The notes under the pieces were generated by a model. It was not told the DNA's origin. It did not search any database and saw only the letters and a list, made by a program, of their open reading frames with translations. Below are positions 1-12,564 of a stretch of 64,000 nucleotides of DNA, piece after piece. Position numbers and translations under genes: made by a program. The first letter of the stretch is position 1; each line of letters begins with the position of its first letter. Source of the stretch: Salticus scenicus (taxonomy: Eukaryota; Arthropoda; Arachnida; Araneae; Salticidae); assembly GCA_963930645.1 (NCBI GenBank), contig OZ005648.1, positions 243,203,436-243,267,435 on the forward strand, written 5' to 3'.

Positions 1-274
1 GATCCAAATAACCTAAACAATTAGTCAAAAACGGGGGTTACTATTAAAATAAAAGAATTTGATGCCAGTTTTAATATATAGACGACCCCTGGGCAAAATC
101 TAACTATACTGTCATTAACGAGATGTTATTACTAACCGATCAGCACCAGCCTCATGTTTCTGAACTAATTTATTGTGAAATTAGTCTGAGTATGTTTGTT
201 TCTTTGATGACTGTACATTTCTTGACCAAGTTTGAATAGTTACTGTGTAAAGAAATAATATAACATTAAATTTG

Positions 275-307
<33 letters not shown>

Positions 308-617
308 TGCAGACAATGTTAATGCCTGTCATGTAATTATCACGATTTAGTTCGTGATGAGTATTTTCGGTAAATTTTCTAAAACTCAGTTAACTAGGAA
401 TAACAGTTTAATACATTACTAAAAAATGCAGCAAAAAATTCCTAAAGCAATTGTGAGTCGATGAATATGAATAAAATTCTGTATGCAAACATTATAATCG
501 CAAAAAATGCTATAAATGTTCCGAATAAGAACTAATAACCAGGATTCTTCATCAAGTAAATGTAACTAGGAGTGTGTTAATTTAAATTCTGATAATCATT
601 TAGTTACGTTGTATATA
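1..617. other. No gene seen; A-tract
   Basis: AT-rich sequence without a supported gene. A run of about 28 A residues (around 277-304) could be the tail of an old retroposed copy, but nothing recognisable lies upstream of it. Confidence 0.5.
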
Positions 618-830
618 CAGTCGGTAACAAAAGTGTCCGAACAGTAGCAAAAATTCCTATGGAAAAAATGTACACTTCATACGGTTTTGTTAAATAAATC
701 CTTATCGAATCATGTTCTTACACTGACTGAGATCAGGATTCGGCAAGGATTTATTTAACAAAACCGTATGAAGTGTACTTTTTTTATATAGGAATTTTTG
801 CTAGTGTTCGGACACTTTTGTTACCGACTG
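618..830. mobile_element. Hairpin MITE, Tc1/mariner type, copy 1
   Basis: A 213 bp element made almost wholly of two inverted arms. It begins CAGTCGGTAACAAAAGTGTC and ends with the reverse complement, and TA lies immediately outside each end, as expected for the Tc1/mariner superfamily target duplication. The arms stay paired through the motif TTTGTTAAATAAATCCTT towards the centre (about 700-745). There is no coding capacity. A second, shortened copy lies at 31935-32101, which supports real mobility rather than a chance palindrome. Superfamily assignment rests on the TA duplication and is inference. Confidence 0.85.
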
Positions 831-832
831 TA

Positions 833-1986
833 CATATATCAAGGGGAGTATCTAAAATAATCAAGATTTAATTTCACAATAAGTGGTCGAATGTTTACGC
901 TACAGCGTGCCAAATATCTATGCCTAAATCAATATTCGAACCTCGCACTTGGCAACAAAATTCCAGAGCGCTAACCATTTAACTACCATTTGGATGACGA
1001 AATTCGTGGTTGGTTAAGCATATTATTTAATCAAAATAGTGTGCGTAACGTTTTTCTTTTAATGACAGTCAAAATAATTTCAACACGTTTAGTTGAAGGA
1101 ACACATTTGGTTAAGAGTTTGATAGGTAGTTTATTTATATGATCCTCTTTTTTAAAACTAATTAAATTCTGAGGTTAAACGCAGTCTGTTTAATACAAGA
1201 TGATTCAAAACTTAATGTACACTTGTTTCTAGGAAGAATCTGATGGCACTTGTCTTTTTTGTCTCTCTGTGCCGTCATTCCGCAAGCCACTACCAATTCT
1301 TTGACATTATCCGTTTGTTATCAGAAATGTACCACAAAACTTCTAATATTTCCTTTGTTTATCAGAGTAATGTAAACAACTGCTGACTTACTAGTTTAAT
1401 TTTTATACTCTTTCTAAAAGTAATGCTGCGATAATTGTTTCACAGCATAATAAATCGGTAATTTACAGCATTAGTAAATCATATAATTTGTTATCTTTAC
1501 TAATGTAGATTTTTTCTAATGCAGAATGGAACATATGTTAAAACTACCTACATGATTTTTTTTTTTTTTTTTTAAGGAAAACTTAAAAATTAGGATCAGG
1601 TAAAATATTATGACTTTTCCAAACAGCGGCATGAAACAGTTTTATAATTGCCTATTATAGTTTTAAAAATCACTTTTGTTAAATGGTTCTGCTTGTCTAA
1701 TATAAGCGTTATCATAAAGTAAAACGTATTACTGAACTGAACTATGAAACTGAAATGCACAATGAAACGCAAGCCCTTGCATTAATTACCTCGTGCCATA
1801 ACTGCCTGACATTATGTTATAGCATTTTTCCTTCTTTCGTAAATTAGATTTGAAATAATATTTAATTTTTTTTTTCTGTCTTTGTACATTTAATTATTTG
1901 CAAGGTTTACTCGCAGAATCTTTTGTTGTATCATCTTGAAATTTGAATGCTTTCCTTAAATAACACTCTTCATTACAAATTAATTT
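833..1986. other. No gene seen
   Basis: AT-rich, with a T-tract near 1557-1574. I see no conserved coding frame, repeat match or RNA-like fold that I can support. Confidence 0.45.
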
Positions 1987-2386
1987 TAGGACTAGCAGAA
2001 CTATTAGTTTTAATATGGGTAAAAACGTCATCGCCAGTTTTTGTAGACCAGTTTCGTGTAACACCAAAGTAAATTAGAAATATCAGGCCTATCGTTACAA
2101 ATTTGGTACCAAATGAGAGGGGCTATTTTTTTAAATCCAGGGGTGCAAACAGTTTTTCGACATGGCAATTAGATTTTTAAAATTAACTAAAGTATGAAAT
2201 ATAGGTGGCAACACTTCATTTTAATTCATTTCAGTCATTTTAAAAAGTATGTGGCCCAGTTTTACGGTCAAAAAATGAGATTAAAATAAATTAAAAATTT
2301 AACTTAAAAAATAAAAATAAAAATTTTACAGATTGAAATTTATAGTCCTCCGTACTAAACTAAATTCTGTCTTCGATAGAATTTTT
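1987..2386 (+). repeat. Unclassified ~400 bp interspersed repeat, copy 1
   Basis: This block matches, in reverse complement, the block at 53204-53598 over its whole length. Shared stretches include CGCCAGTTTTT, TAAATTAGAAATATCAG, TTTACGGTC and TTAATTCATTTCAGTCATT. One end carries a short hairpin (AATTCTGTC paired with a degraded partner, about 2363-2384), much clearer in the other copy. No coding frame and no family that I recognise. Confidence 0.7.
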
Positions 2387-3547
2387 CTATTTCTATTTCT
2401 ATTTTTATTTTTATTTACTATTTCTTTCAATTTGAGAAAGATATTAGTGTATTTTAAAGCATAGATCTGTCTCTTTTCAAAATGTTAAGTTTTTAAAAGA
2501 ATTACAATTCCATCTTTTAAAGAGTTCGTGTTTATAATTTCAAGTAAACTAATATATTCAGAGGATAATTCTTAAACATTTTTAAGTTAAAAATATTTCA
2601 GCTTCTTTTTTATGTTATAAATAGAAAACAAGAAATTATTAAAGTTCCAAACTTTACCGATACTCCTTCATTATACGTTTTATGTTACGCATCGAAAATT
2701 ATGAAAGACTCTTTACAAACCATTAATTTTCTCCGTTAGACCGAGATCTTCTTCGTAGTTTTAGTACGGACATTAGCATTTTTCTTAATGATGTTTCACA
2801 AAGCGGAATATTTAATATACGAAAATGTTTAGTAAAACAAAGACACCTGTTGCTTAGAAATACACCTAATTTACATGAATAAGTTTGAAGAAAATATTTT
2901 AAGAAAGTAATAATTGGAGAAATGAGTTTTTTCATACAGGGTTTCTTTGTTAAATATATTTTGTTAAAAGAAGTTTTAGAGTCATAGATAGATAATGATG
3001 CAAAATTCAAAAGTATTGTATTAATATCGTAGTTATATTAAGAAAATCCTCAGAGATATTATTTTACAGCTTAACTCTGACACTGACATTTTTAGCTGTA
3101 CGGCTGCTAATGTTGTTTTCATTATTTGTGATATTGCAATACACATAAACTGAAGCTATTATTGGTATTTCTTGACGGTAATTTTACTTATTTATGAACT
3201 AATCTATTTTAGGCAGTATCCTGTTTTGTTTAGTCTTTTTGTGTTAAAAAATAAATGATGCATTTATGCGAATAAACTTATTTACAACGATTTAATACGT
3301 TTTTTAATTGAAAGTGTGTATTTGTACAAAAAACGTTTAAATAATTCTAATCCTTAGAAATATTTTTGAATAAGAAAAGTACTATGTTACTCCTACAATT
3401 TCTTCTTCGTTATAAAAAAGAAATAATAATAATAATAATAATGTAAATAAAATATAAATAATAAAGACAAACCTTAATATATTAAATGAATAATGTATAA
3501 TTCCGCATTTTGCAAAATATTCAGTGTTTCCGAGTCCATATGCATAC
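2387..3547. other. No gene seen; (ATA)n run
   Basis: AT-rich, with a short AAT microsatellite near 3421-3441. The longest open frames are low-complexity and match nothing I recognise. Confidence 0.45.
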
Positions 3548-3624
3548 TGGAGCTCTGCATCGGGCCGGGTGCGGGTCGAGTTAGCATAAAATTTTGACCC
3601 GCGGGTAAAACTGCGTGTCTACCA
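3548..3624. repeat. Degraded piece of a GC-rich GGGCCG element
   Basis: The stretch has AGCTCTGCATCGGGCCGGG near one end and CCCGCGGGT and GTCTACC near the other. It resembles the terminal sequence AGGTCTGCACGGGCCG of the GC-rich element at 57791-58999. It is short and diverged, so the assignment is tentative. Confidence 0.4.
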
Positions 3625-3641
3625 GATAATATATATATATA

Positions 3642-5703
3642 CAGGGCCCGAAATTTCAACTCAGATTACACTCGCCACAAAAAAAGTTGTGTTTTTTTTG
3701 TTTTTTTGTTTTTTTTTTGTTTTTACGCATTTTGGGTTTTTTATTTTTCCTAACTATTTGAAAGGCTTTTACAAATATGTCTAAAATGACATACTATATT
3801 AAAAGAGTAGTGTGTTGCATATCATCACGTTTCATAATCATCTATAATCAAAAATCATTATAATGTATTGTATTTAAGATGTGAAAAGGGTTAAAATATC
3901 TAATAACATAAATGCAAAGAGTCATTAAAGAAAAAAATCTGGAGTGACTCCACTCGACTTTCCGAACATTGAGTAACTAACAGTTTTGTAGATAAAAAAA
4001 AGAAAGAGGAATTGCTAAACAAACAAAAGAGAGAAAACCATAATAGAGTGTTTTTTTCTCCATATATCACACGAGGTTTTATTTAACGCTACTGAACTTT
4101 GAGCCCTTAGATCATAATGATAAAGAATTTTTCGTTTTGTCCCTGTAAAAATCTATAGATACTAGATTCACCAAAATGCTTATAGTTAGTGCAACAGTGA
4201 TTTATAATATTCATACAAATTTTCAGCTCAATTGAATAAGGCGTTTAGATGCTATCGCACTTTTAAAAATTTGGTCTCATAGGCCATAATGATAAAGAAT
4301 TTTTCTTTGTGTCCCTGTAAAAAAACTGTAGTGCTAGATTCACCAAAATCTATACAGTTGGTGCAAATGCGACCTATAACATGTGTAAAATTTTTTTGCT
4401 CAGATTAATAAGGCGTTTAGACGCTATCACACTTTTAAAAATTTGGCCCCATTGGCCTTAATGATAAAGAATTTTTCTTTGTGTCCCTGTAAAAAAACTA
4501 TAAGTGCTAGATTCTCCAAAATCTATACAGATTGAGTATCTGTGACCTATAATATGGGTATAAAATTTTTGCTCAATTGAATAAGGCGTTTAGATGCTAT
4601 CGTACTTTTAAGATTTTGGTCCCATAGGCCATAATGATAAAGAATTTTTCTTTGTGTCCCTGTAAAAAAACTATAAGTGCTAGATTCACCAAAATCTATA
4701 GGGTTCGTACTATGGTGACTTACAATATACGTACCAACTTTCAGGTTAATCGAACAAAGCCTTTAGACGCTAGCGTGTTCACAAACATACACACATACAC
4801 ACATACACACACACATACATACATCATCGTAAAAATAGTGAAAACGGACTCAGGGGACCTCAAAACGTATAGAAACATCAAAATCTCGAATTCGGATTTT
4901 TGACATGATTACAATACTTTCCTCACTATAGTGTTCGGAAAGTAAAAAGAAGAAAAAAAATTATTATCAAACAATATCCTGTGAAAATCTTTTTATTATG
5001 AAATGTTGAGCTTCCTTATTTATCTATTTATTTATTTAACTTTTTATATTAGAAATGTCTTTTTCGCCTATTTTATTTTTGTAATCAGACGGAATGTCGA
5101 TGTGTATAACTTGTTCATTGTTGTCATTTGAAATAGCCGTTTTGGAAAAACGTTTTCGAAAAAATCGTTGCTTACAAATCATTAAAAGCGGAAATCATTG
5201 GCGTTTTAGTAAAAAACTGGAAAATATGAACTGTTTTTTGATCATTATTCAACAAAATAAACATAGGCAGTATCTTTAAAAGGGTTCGGGCTCATTTTCA
5301 TGTGACTATATCGCATAGGCAAACTTTCGCATATCTCTTCACTCGGATAGTGGGCGACTCTGCCCGTCTATTCTCACTCTGCTTCGAGAAATAACAGTGG
5401 GAGAAACGAAACTGCCGAAGAGATCAAAATTGTTATGTATGCACTATGCATTTTTCCTTTCCCAGACTGGGGCGATGTCGGGCAGCGCATACACAGACTC
5501 GGCTCTCCGATATTCTAAAAGGGAGAGGTTAAATATGAGGTTACAAGGTGGCGAGATTTTGCCATATTTAAATCTATAAAAAGAATGTTTTCTGTCACCG
5601 TATTGTGTAAGAATTCTATCTATAACTAGACCAAATTTTTACTCGCTACAACAAAAATTCCACTCGCCAATGGCGAGCTGACGAGCGGAAATTTCGCGCC
5701 CTG
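3642..5703 (+). mobile_element. hAT-type non-autonomous element, copy 1
   Basis: Starts CAGGGCCCGAAATTTCAACT and ends GGAAATTTCGCGCCCTG, giving short inverted ends of the CAGGG...CCCTG kind typical of hAT transposons. Other copies lie at 16058-17295 (same strand) and 62866-63871 (opposite strand). The last has a perfect 8 bp target duplication, which fixes the superfamily. Here the flanks are AT-repeat sequence (tatatata / attatata), so the duplication is only approximate. The sub-ends repeat the word ACTCGCC / TGGCGAG. Body is non-coding. A DINE-1-like element is inserted at 3939-4949; without it this copy would be about 1.05 kb, like copy 3. Confidence 0.85.
3939..4949 (-). mobile_element. 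DINE-1/Helentron-like element, copy a (inside hAT copy 1)
   Basis: Read on the minus strand it starts with a T-rich lead, then a hairpin formed by ACTTTCC and GGAAAGT, then TATTGTAATC, a CA/TG microsatellite (about 4787-4826), tandem units of about 172 bp, and a final small hairpin (CGAGTGGAGTCACTTCAG). The word AATGATAAAGAATTTTTC recurs near 4116, 4288, 4459 and 4632, which sets the unit length. This order (hairpin leader, microsatellite, ~150-170 bp tandem repeats, 3' hairpin) is that of Drosophila DINE-1, a non-autonomous Helentron. hAT copies 2 and 3 lack it at the matching position, so the empty site is visible in this window. Confidence 0.75.
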
Positions 5704-5933
5704 ATTATATATATACATATCGAAGAATTTTTTATGTTGATTTTTTCTGAACATAATCTTTTGAATGCAGAAATTGATAACATTATCTTCCTTCATTGTA
5801 GTTCAAAGCAACATGACTCTTAACATAAGTTTAATTCATAACGAAGATATATATAAATATTATTACATGACGTTTCGAACGCTATATGAGTAAATTATTG
5901 GCCTTTCAATGTGTATGTGTTTCATTATTTTAA

Positions 5934-6967
5934 TTTTTACTTTCCGAACACTATAGTGAGGAAAGTATTGTAATCATGTCAAAAATCCGAATTCGAGATT
6001 TTGATGTTTCTATACGTTTTGAGGTCCCCTGAGTCCGTTTTCACTATTTTTACGATGATATATGTATGTGTGTGTGTATGTGTGTGTGTATGTGTGTATG
6101 TGTGTATGTGTGTATGTCTGTGAGTGAACACGCTAGCGTCTAAACGCTTTGTTCGATTAACCTGAAAGTTGGTACGCATATTGTAAGTCACCATAGTACG
6201 AATCCTATAGATTTTGGTGAATCTAGCACTTATAGTTTTTTTACAGGGACACAAAGAAAAATTCTTTATCATTATGGCCTATGGGAGCAAAATTTTAAAA
6301 GTGCGATAGCATCTAAACGCCTTATTCAATTGAGCAAAAAATTTATACACATATTATAGGTCACAAATATTCAATCTGTATAGATTTTGGAGAATCTAGC
6401 ACTTATAGATTTTTTACAGGGACACAAATTCTTTATCATTATGCCTATGGGGCCAAATTTTTAAAAGTGTGATAGCGTCTAAACGCCTTATTAATCTGAG
6501 CAAAAAATTTGTACACATGTTATAGATCACAGTTGAACTAACTGTATAGACTTTGGTGAATCTAGCACTTACAGTTTTTTTACAGGGACACAAAGAAAAA
6601 TTCTTTATCATTATGGCCTACGGGACTAAATTTTTAAAAGTACGATAGCATCTAAACGCCTTATTGAATTGAGCTGAAAATTTATATGAGTATTGTAAAT
6701 CACTGTTGCACTAACTATAAGCATTTTGGTGAATTTAGCATTTATAGGTTTTTACAGGGACACAACGAAAAATTCTTTATCATTATGATCTATGGGCTGA
6801 AAGTTCAGTAGCGTTCAATAAAACATCGTGTAATAAATGGAGAAAAATACTCAAACACTCTATTATGGTTTTCTCTCTTTTGTTTGTTTAACTACTCCTC
6901 TTTCTTTACTTTATCTACAAAACTGTTAATTACTCAATGTTCGGAAAGTCGAGTGGAGTCACTTCAG
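5934..6967 (+). mobile_element. DINE-1/Helentron-like element, copy b
   Basis: Close relative of copy a in the opposite orientation, lying about 1 kb from it and outside the hAT element. It opens TTTTTACTTTCCGAACAC, folds through GGAAAGTATTG, has a TATG/TG microsatellite (about 6059-6120), then 4-5 tandem units of about 170 bp carrying AATTCTTTATCATTATG, and ends at the hairpin GTCGAGTGGAGTCACTTCAG. The frames that stay open here (for example 5979-6272) are the repeat units themselves and not genes. Confidence 0.75.
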
Positions 6968-7634
6968 ATTTTTTTATATGCTGTGAACGTTTAAAAGGAA
7001 TTTTTATTTTTTAAGTAAGTGTAATACACAAGATTTTTTTTTAATGTTATACACTGAAGTTTTGTTTATAATTAGACTAGTTATTTTTAATATAATTTTA
7101 ATCATACATTAGTTTCAATATAATTATGTACTTGTAATATTCAAGTGGCTTCCACTTGAAAAGAAAATGGTGGAGCCACTTGGTTAACGAACTCATTCAA
7201 GATACTTGTAAGTTGAGTTCGCTGTGTAAACTTGGTTCGATTTGGAGCATTATTTCGTAAGTTATCATGAAGACAAGATTTCCATTATATGTATATAGAT
7301 AGATAGTTAAACATGTATATAAATAGATAAATGAAGTGATTTCTACTAAAATGGATTCGGCGCAAGATTTCAGTTATGAATGCTGGACGTTTTAAATTTT
7401 TTTTTGTAAATTTCTATCTTAGTACTACAAAATTTTACATGCATATGCATTGAAATCTAGAAATGTTAAACGTGTTGAAATTACATGAACTTAATAAAAA
7501 TATTTTTTTTTAAATGTAACATTTTTTTTATTTTTTTTATTTCAAAAAAGCATTTTGCTAGTTACTTTTTAATACCACCCTCTAAATTTTATATTATTAA
7601 GTTTAACAATATATTCTAAAAATATTTGGGTATT

Positions 7635-7666
<32 letters not shown>

Positions 7667-7707
7667 ACTCAGTAATAAATTAATTTAAAAATAATTTTAT
7701 GTTTTAG

Positions 7708-7744
<37 letters not shown>

Positions 7745-8049
7745 GTTTTAAAAGTTAACAAAACAAAACAAAAAATGAAGTTTCACAATTATTCTAATAA
7801 TTTTCACACGTACACACGTATTTAATGTAACTAATAAATTAATTGATATCTAGTTGACTCACCTCCTAATGACGTTTAATCCGAGTGGACCTAGACATAT
7901 CAGAGGCAATCCATCCAAGTGAACTCAACATGTTGTGAGGTACCGTTATCTCAGCTATTTCCATATTATTTGCAAACTTACGTTAAGGCAGTAAAGACGA
8001 AAAAAACAAATTAAATGTATTTTTATTTGACTTAGAATCAGGGACAAGG
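6968..8049. other. No gene seen; T-tract and (AT)n
   Basis: AT-rich, with a T run of about 30 near 7637-7665 and an AT repeat near 7711-7741. No coding frame supported. Confidence 0.45.
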
Positions 8050-8338
8050 GATGGCAGCACCACTTGTTGAGCAGTTTCCACTAAAAGTTGATAAGCAATA
8101 ATTTATATCCAGAAGCAATAAAATATAAGATTTTATGAAATGTTGTACAATATTTTTTGAGTAAAAATTGAAAAATGTTTTTGCCTCTTATTCATACAAA
8201 CAGGAATACAAGTATTTTCTAAAAATGGTTAAATCATATACTGGACATTGTAAAACATGCAAATTTATCGAAAACGAGAACTTGAAAAATTTTAGAAATC
8301 CAATTACTTTCTTTTGAATATAGAAAAAAGTACAAAAG
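8050..8338 (-). mobile_element. DINE-1-like element, fragment c
   Basis: Short minus-strand fragment. Reading from 8338 leftward it has the family leader (TACTTTTTTCTATATTC, then GAAAGTAATTGGATTTC), then an internal piece with the unit words CAGCACCACTTGTTGAGCAG and AAAAGTTGATA, which recur in copy d2 near 42190-42225. The microsatellite has been lost. Confidence 0.6.
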
Positions 8339-10332
8339 AAAAAACGCTATTCATCTTCTATTCCTTTTAAAAGTAATGACAGTAGATTTTGTGTATGTTT
8401 AGTAAAAAACAGGATTGTAAAATTACCTATTTTCCCCAGTTAAAGATTGTCTATATATATATATATATTGTGTGTCTATATATATATATATTGTGAAACA
8501 TTTATGAAATACTATTTATGTTCAATCATTTTCATAATAAACATTTTTAATATTATACTCAATTTATAAAGCTAAACGTACGCTAAAAGTTGTTTTATTT
8601 TTTATTTTACTTTTATTTCAATTCATTTTATTATGTTTTCTTTGCATAATTTCTTAGATGTTGCAATCTTTTTCAACAATGTTGAAAAACAAACTGAAAG
8701 CATATAAATTTAATCTGCTTCATTTGTAGTGAAAAATTTCTCCGTCTTAGATGAAGTTTTTCTAAATTTAATATTTTTGGATCTATTTATTTTTCCTCGC
8801 TTGCAGAAGAGAGATAATTTATCTGGAAAGCCATATTTTTCTCCACAGGACATATGAGAAATTAATGAGATTTCAGTCAAAATCCTGTCAGCTTCCTAGT
8901 TTAAATGATGTACTTTGTTAATATCTTACGAAAAGGAAAAGAAAATGTGGAGGGTTTTTTGAGAAATTTTTAGGAAGCTTATGCTTAAATTTGCTGTATT
9001 ACTCAAGAATATTGGAATGCCAATGCAATATAGGAGAAATGAAATTTCACATTAAATTCAAACAAATATATATAATATAATTTTACAGTATGCTATTATT
9101 TACGTAAACGTTTAAAAAAGCTGTTAAAGATATAATAATTTGAACGCGACTTATATTTATCATTTCTAAAAAATATTATGCTATACGTTATTTTGGTATA
9201 GAATAAGAAAGTTGTATATATTACTATTCAATAAAATAAAAAATAATTGTCTGAATTTATTTATTTTTTAAATCATGTTTTTCTTGATTAATTTATTTTA
9301 TTTGGTTTTAAAAATAGGATTTTTTTTTTTTTTTTTTTTATAATCGTATTTGTATTAATGCTTATAATAATATTAATAAATTTTATACTAACAATAATGA
9401 TATAGATGCTTTAAAATCTTACTAAATATAGAGCCGATCGCAATTATATATTCTTTACTTATCACACTTTTAATACAAAATACATACAATTCTAAAGTTG
9501 TTTTAAATGTTAATTTTTAAACTGTGGAAAGAATACCATGAAAAATAAAAACGTTGATTTAATATTGCGAATTAAAATAAAACAATTAAAAAATATTTCT
9601 CATATCACATTTTTGCATACAAACCGTCGTTTGGCCACTGACCAAGCGATTCAGCTGATAGATTGCAAGTGCCGAGTTTTAATCTTCATGTTGTGATTGT
9701 CGGATAAGATATTCTTTTAGTGTTTCGCGATTCTATTGGATATGGCATAAAAAAAGCCTTAGAAAAGTCCCTTGAAAATTTTTCTTTCTAACCAGGTCTA
9801 AGCTTGTCACGTTGATAGTCGGCCTGAACTTACTCAACAACACCATACAAATCGTTTAAGGGATATAGTGCACTGCACCTCAGATGCATAGTATCTAAGA
9901 CGAATGTCATTTGCAAAAGCGTGCAATTTCTAGATGTAAAATAAGTAGAAAAGTAATAACTAATTCATGTTATGAAAATACAGGGTGATTCAAATACCGT
10001 AGCCAAAATGAAAAGGCAAAGCAGCCATATGAACTAAAAATCACAAAGGAAAATGCAGCCGTAAGCGCTGTCTTGAACCGCTAGAGGACAGTTAAAATAA
10101 TACAAAATACAAGAAAAACAAACAAAACTTGTTGTACCTCATTCTATTTATACAATATTTTAACACATGTTACACATTCACGACCACTACTACTACAGCA
10201 GATGCTCAAAGATTTTGCCAAATACATAAAGACGCGCTTTACAACAACTTGGTATTTTAAAGAAGATTCACTATTCTATGCAATGTCTGTCTCCATGCAT
10301 CTGATTTTAAGCATCTCCTGTAATACTATCAC
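8339..10332. other. No gene seen; microsatellites, one element end
   Basis: AT-rich, with two short TA repeats near 8452-8492 and T-tracts near 9321-9340. At about 9983 the words TACAGGGTGATTCAAAT look like one end of a Tc1/mariner-type element, but no matching right end was found. Nothing coding is supported. Confidence 0.4.
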
Positions 10333-11745
10333 TCTATATATAAATGGCTAAGAGAGTTTTCTTCCTGTAAGTCCGTGGCTGGACGCAAGTTGATTGGCTA
10401 AGAGAGATTTTCTTCTGTTTGTGTGTTGTTGTCACCAGCTTTTCATACTTTAATTAATTTTTTAAAAATGTCACCAGCTTTTCATACTTTAGTTAATTTT
10501 AAAAAATCTAATTGTCCGATCGATGAATTAATTAAACCAACGGATTCAGAAAAAATGTCCCTTTCATTTAGTACCTTATTTGTAACGAAATTTTGATTAA
10601 CTGTTTTAAAATTAATTAAAATGTGAAAATAATAACCTGGTAAAAGCTTTAAATTTGGACATTTAAAATTTTAATTGTTGCTAAAAAGAAAAAAAAAAAT
10701 ACTTTTTTTTTTTTTTTTTTTTAACATAAAATGAAATATGCTTTCACGCGAAAAATAAAATATTATAAAATATTTTACTCATGCACATGAAAAAATGAAA
10801 ATTGAAAATGGAGTAAAAAAACAATTTAGATAAAGTTACACGAGAGTTCCAAAAATTAATGGAAATATAAATGAACGTTAAATAAATAAAATAATCGTCT
10901 GCTCAATCACGTGACATTGAAAAACAAAGAATCGAATTCAGTAAATATAGAAAGGAAAGGAAAACGAAAAGGAAAGAAAGAAACAATAATAATAATAATA
11001 ATAATAACATAAATTATGCATTTTTGTCTAAAGTGACGATAAAAATTCAAAAGTCACCAAGGGGAGCTTCATTAAGGCTGTACCATGATCCGGTTTACAT
11101 ATTTCATTATTTCATTATTTATTTTTGTATATACGAACTACTATTAACTAACTCAACTACTATTATAACCATAAAAATTAATTGTCTCATGCGATAGACG
11201 TAGCCGATCATAGCACATTGTAATATTATATTTGGTGTGAAATTGTTGTCATTTTATGGTTGATCGAATAAATCAAATAAATATAGAAAACAACGTGAAA
11301 GAAAATATTATGTACACCATGTTCATATGTAACTGGGATTTAAATATAAAATGGCTACTTCAATTTCTTCGATACTGTCCGTTTCGAAACACAGGCAATA
11401 GAGACAGACACCCGAATTTTTCACAGGCAATAGGGACAGACACCCGAGAATGTACGAACAAAGCGGGCTTTAAAGCAATTTCATGATTTCTTTAAATCTT
11501 ATTTTTGTTTGTAAAGCGATAGAGAAAAGAGTTTTCTTGAAATATAGTGACCAGCGAAGCGAGAAAAGCCTTCGTTGATTCACTACCTTCATTGATTTCA
11601 TGAATTAAAAAAAATGGTTTCATTAACAAACCCTGATCTATTGGCACGCAGGCAGCATCAGGCGGAGTTTTGTACATTTCAAGTTTGGTTTTGAAATTTT
11701 TCCCGCATTCGGAATTCGGCTCGTTCCTGAACGGGGCTTTGCTAG
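10333..11745 (+). mobile_element. Possible non-autonomous Helitron
   Basis: The left end TCTATATATAAATGGCTAAG has the style of an insect Helitron 5' end (TC first), and the right end AACGGGGCTTTGCTAG|T has the CTAG terminus followed by T. Near 11546 ACCAGCGAAGCG matches the subterminal words of the clear Helitrons at 43425 and 53697. Against it: the base before the left end is C rather than A, and the 3' hairpin is weak. A 30 bp direct repeat (ACAGGCAATAGRGACAGACA) lies near 11391-11446. Confidence 0.4.
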
Positions 11746-12562
11746 TCGGTTATAAAATGTGTAACAAATGTGAAAATATATTATAAATAAAATGCTCTAG
11801 GTCTAGAGTAAATTTTACTTGTTGTTCTTGTATTGTGTGTTACTTTAAACGCTTTTAGAGACTCCGGACTTCGAATGACCTCATATTCTTATATGATATT
11901 TCATTTGTTTTGTAAGTCTGATTTGCCCAATCATTTTTGTCGTGTTATTTTGAATTATATCTTGTATACAACATCATTTTAAATATGCAAAAGTAATTTT
12001 TAAAAATATTAAATTACTTTAAAACCAAACTGTAGGAACAGCTTGTCTCAAACCAGTTAGATATGTATTACTCGGTAACATTGTACAAATTAACTCCGTA
12101 ACTCGGTATAAATATTATATTAAAATTAAAATTTAGAAAGAATTACCTTTAAAAGAAATGTAAAAAAGGAAGGGTTTCAAATCTGCATTTATTTGATTTT
12201 TTTTTTTTATATATTACTAGCAATACTTTCAATTTGTTAAATACTATGATGTTATTTTTAATTTTATTTAACAAAGGAAAAAAAAAAATGTAAGAAATAC
12301 TTATTAAAACTGTAACAGAGAAATGAAAAAGAAATGATCATATATATATATATATTTGTAAACAGGCAATATGTTGTATTATTATATTCTGCAAGTCATG
12401 TATAAATAGTGTATGGGTTGTTTATTGTTTCAAACTAAATGCAAATATTTAAAAATACATGTATGTATATGCTGGAAATAATTCTGAGTATGCTTGTTCT
12501 CGGTGTTCATTGACACTTTTTTTTTCTTTTTTGATTGAACAGAATAAGGAATGGTTGATTTA
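11746..12562. other. No gene seen
   Basis: AT-rich with a short TA repeat near 12342-12355. No coding frame or repeat match supported. Confidence 0.45.
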
Positions 12563-12564
12563 TA

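Noticed and set aside
618..830. Rho-independent terminator or RNA hairpin gene
   Set aside because: TA-flanked inverted arms and a second copy at 31935 identify a transposon, not a regulatory hairpin.
4634..4903. 89-codon open frame
   Set aside because: Reverse counterpart of the same repeat unit; no protein-like conservation.
5979..6272. 97-codon open frame with His/Thr repeats
   Set aside because: It is the translation of the TG microsatellite and tandem unit of a DINE-1-like element; the same words occur in other copies in broken frames.
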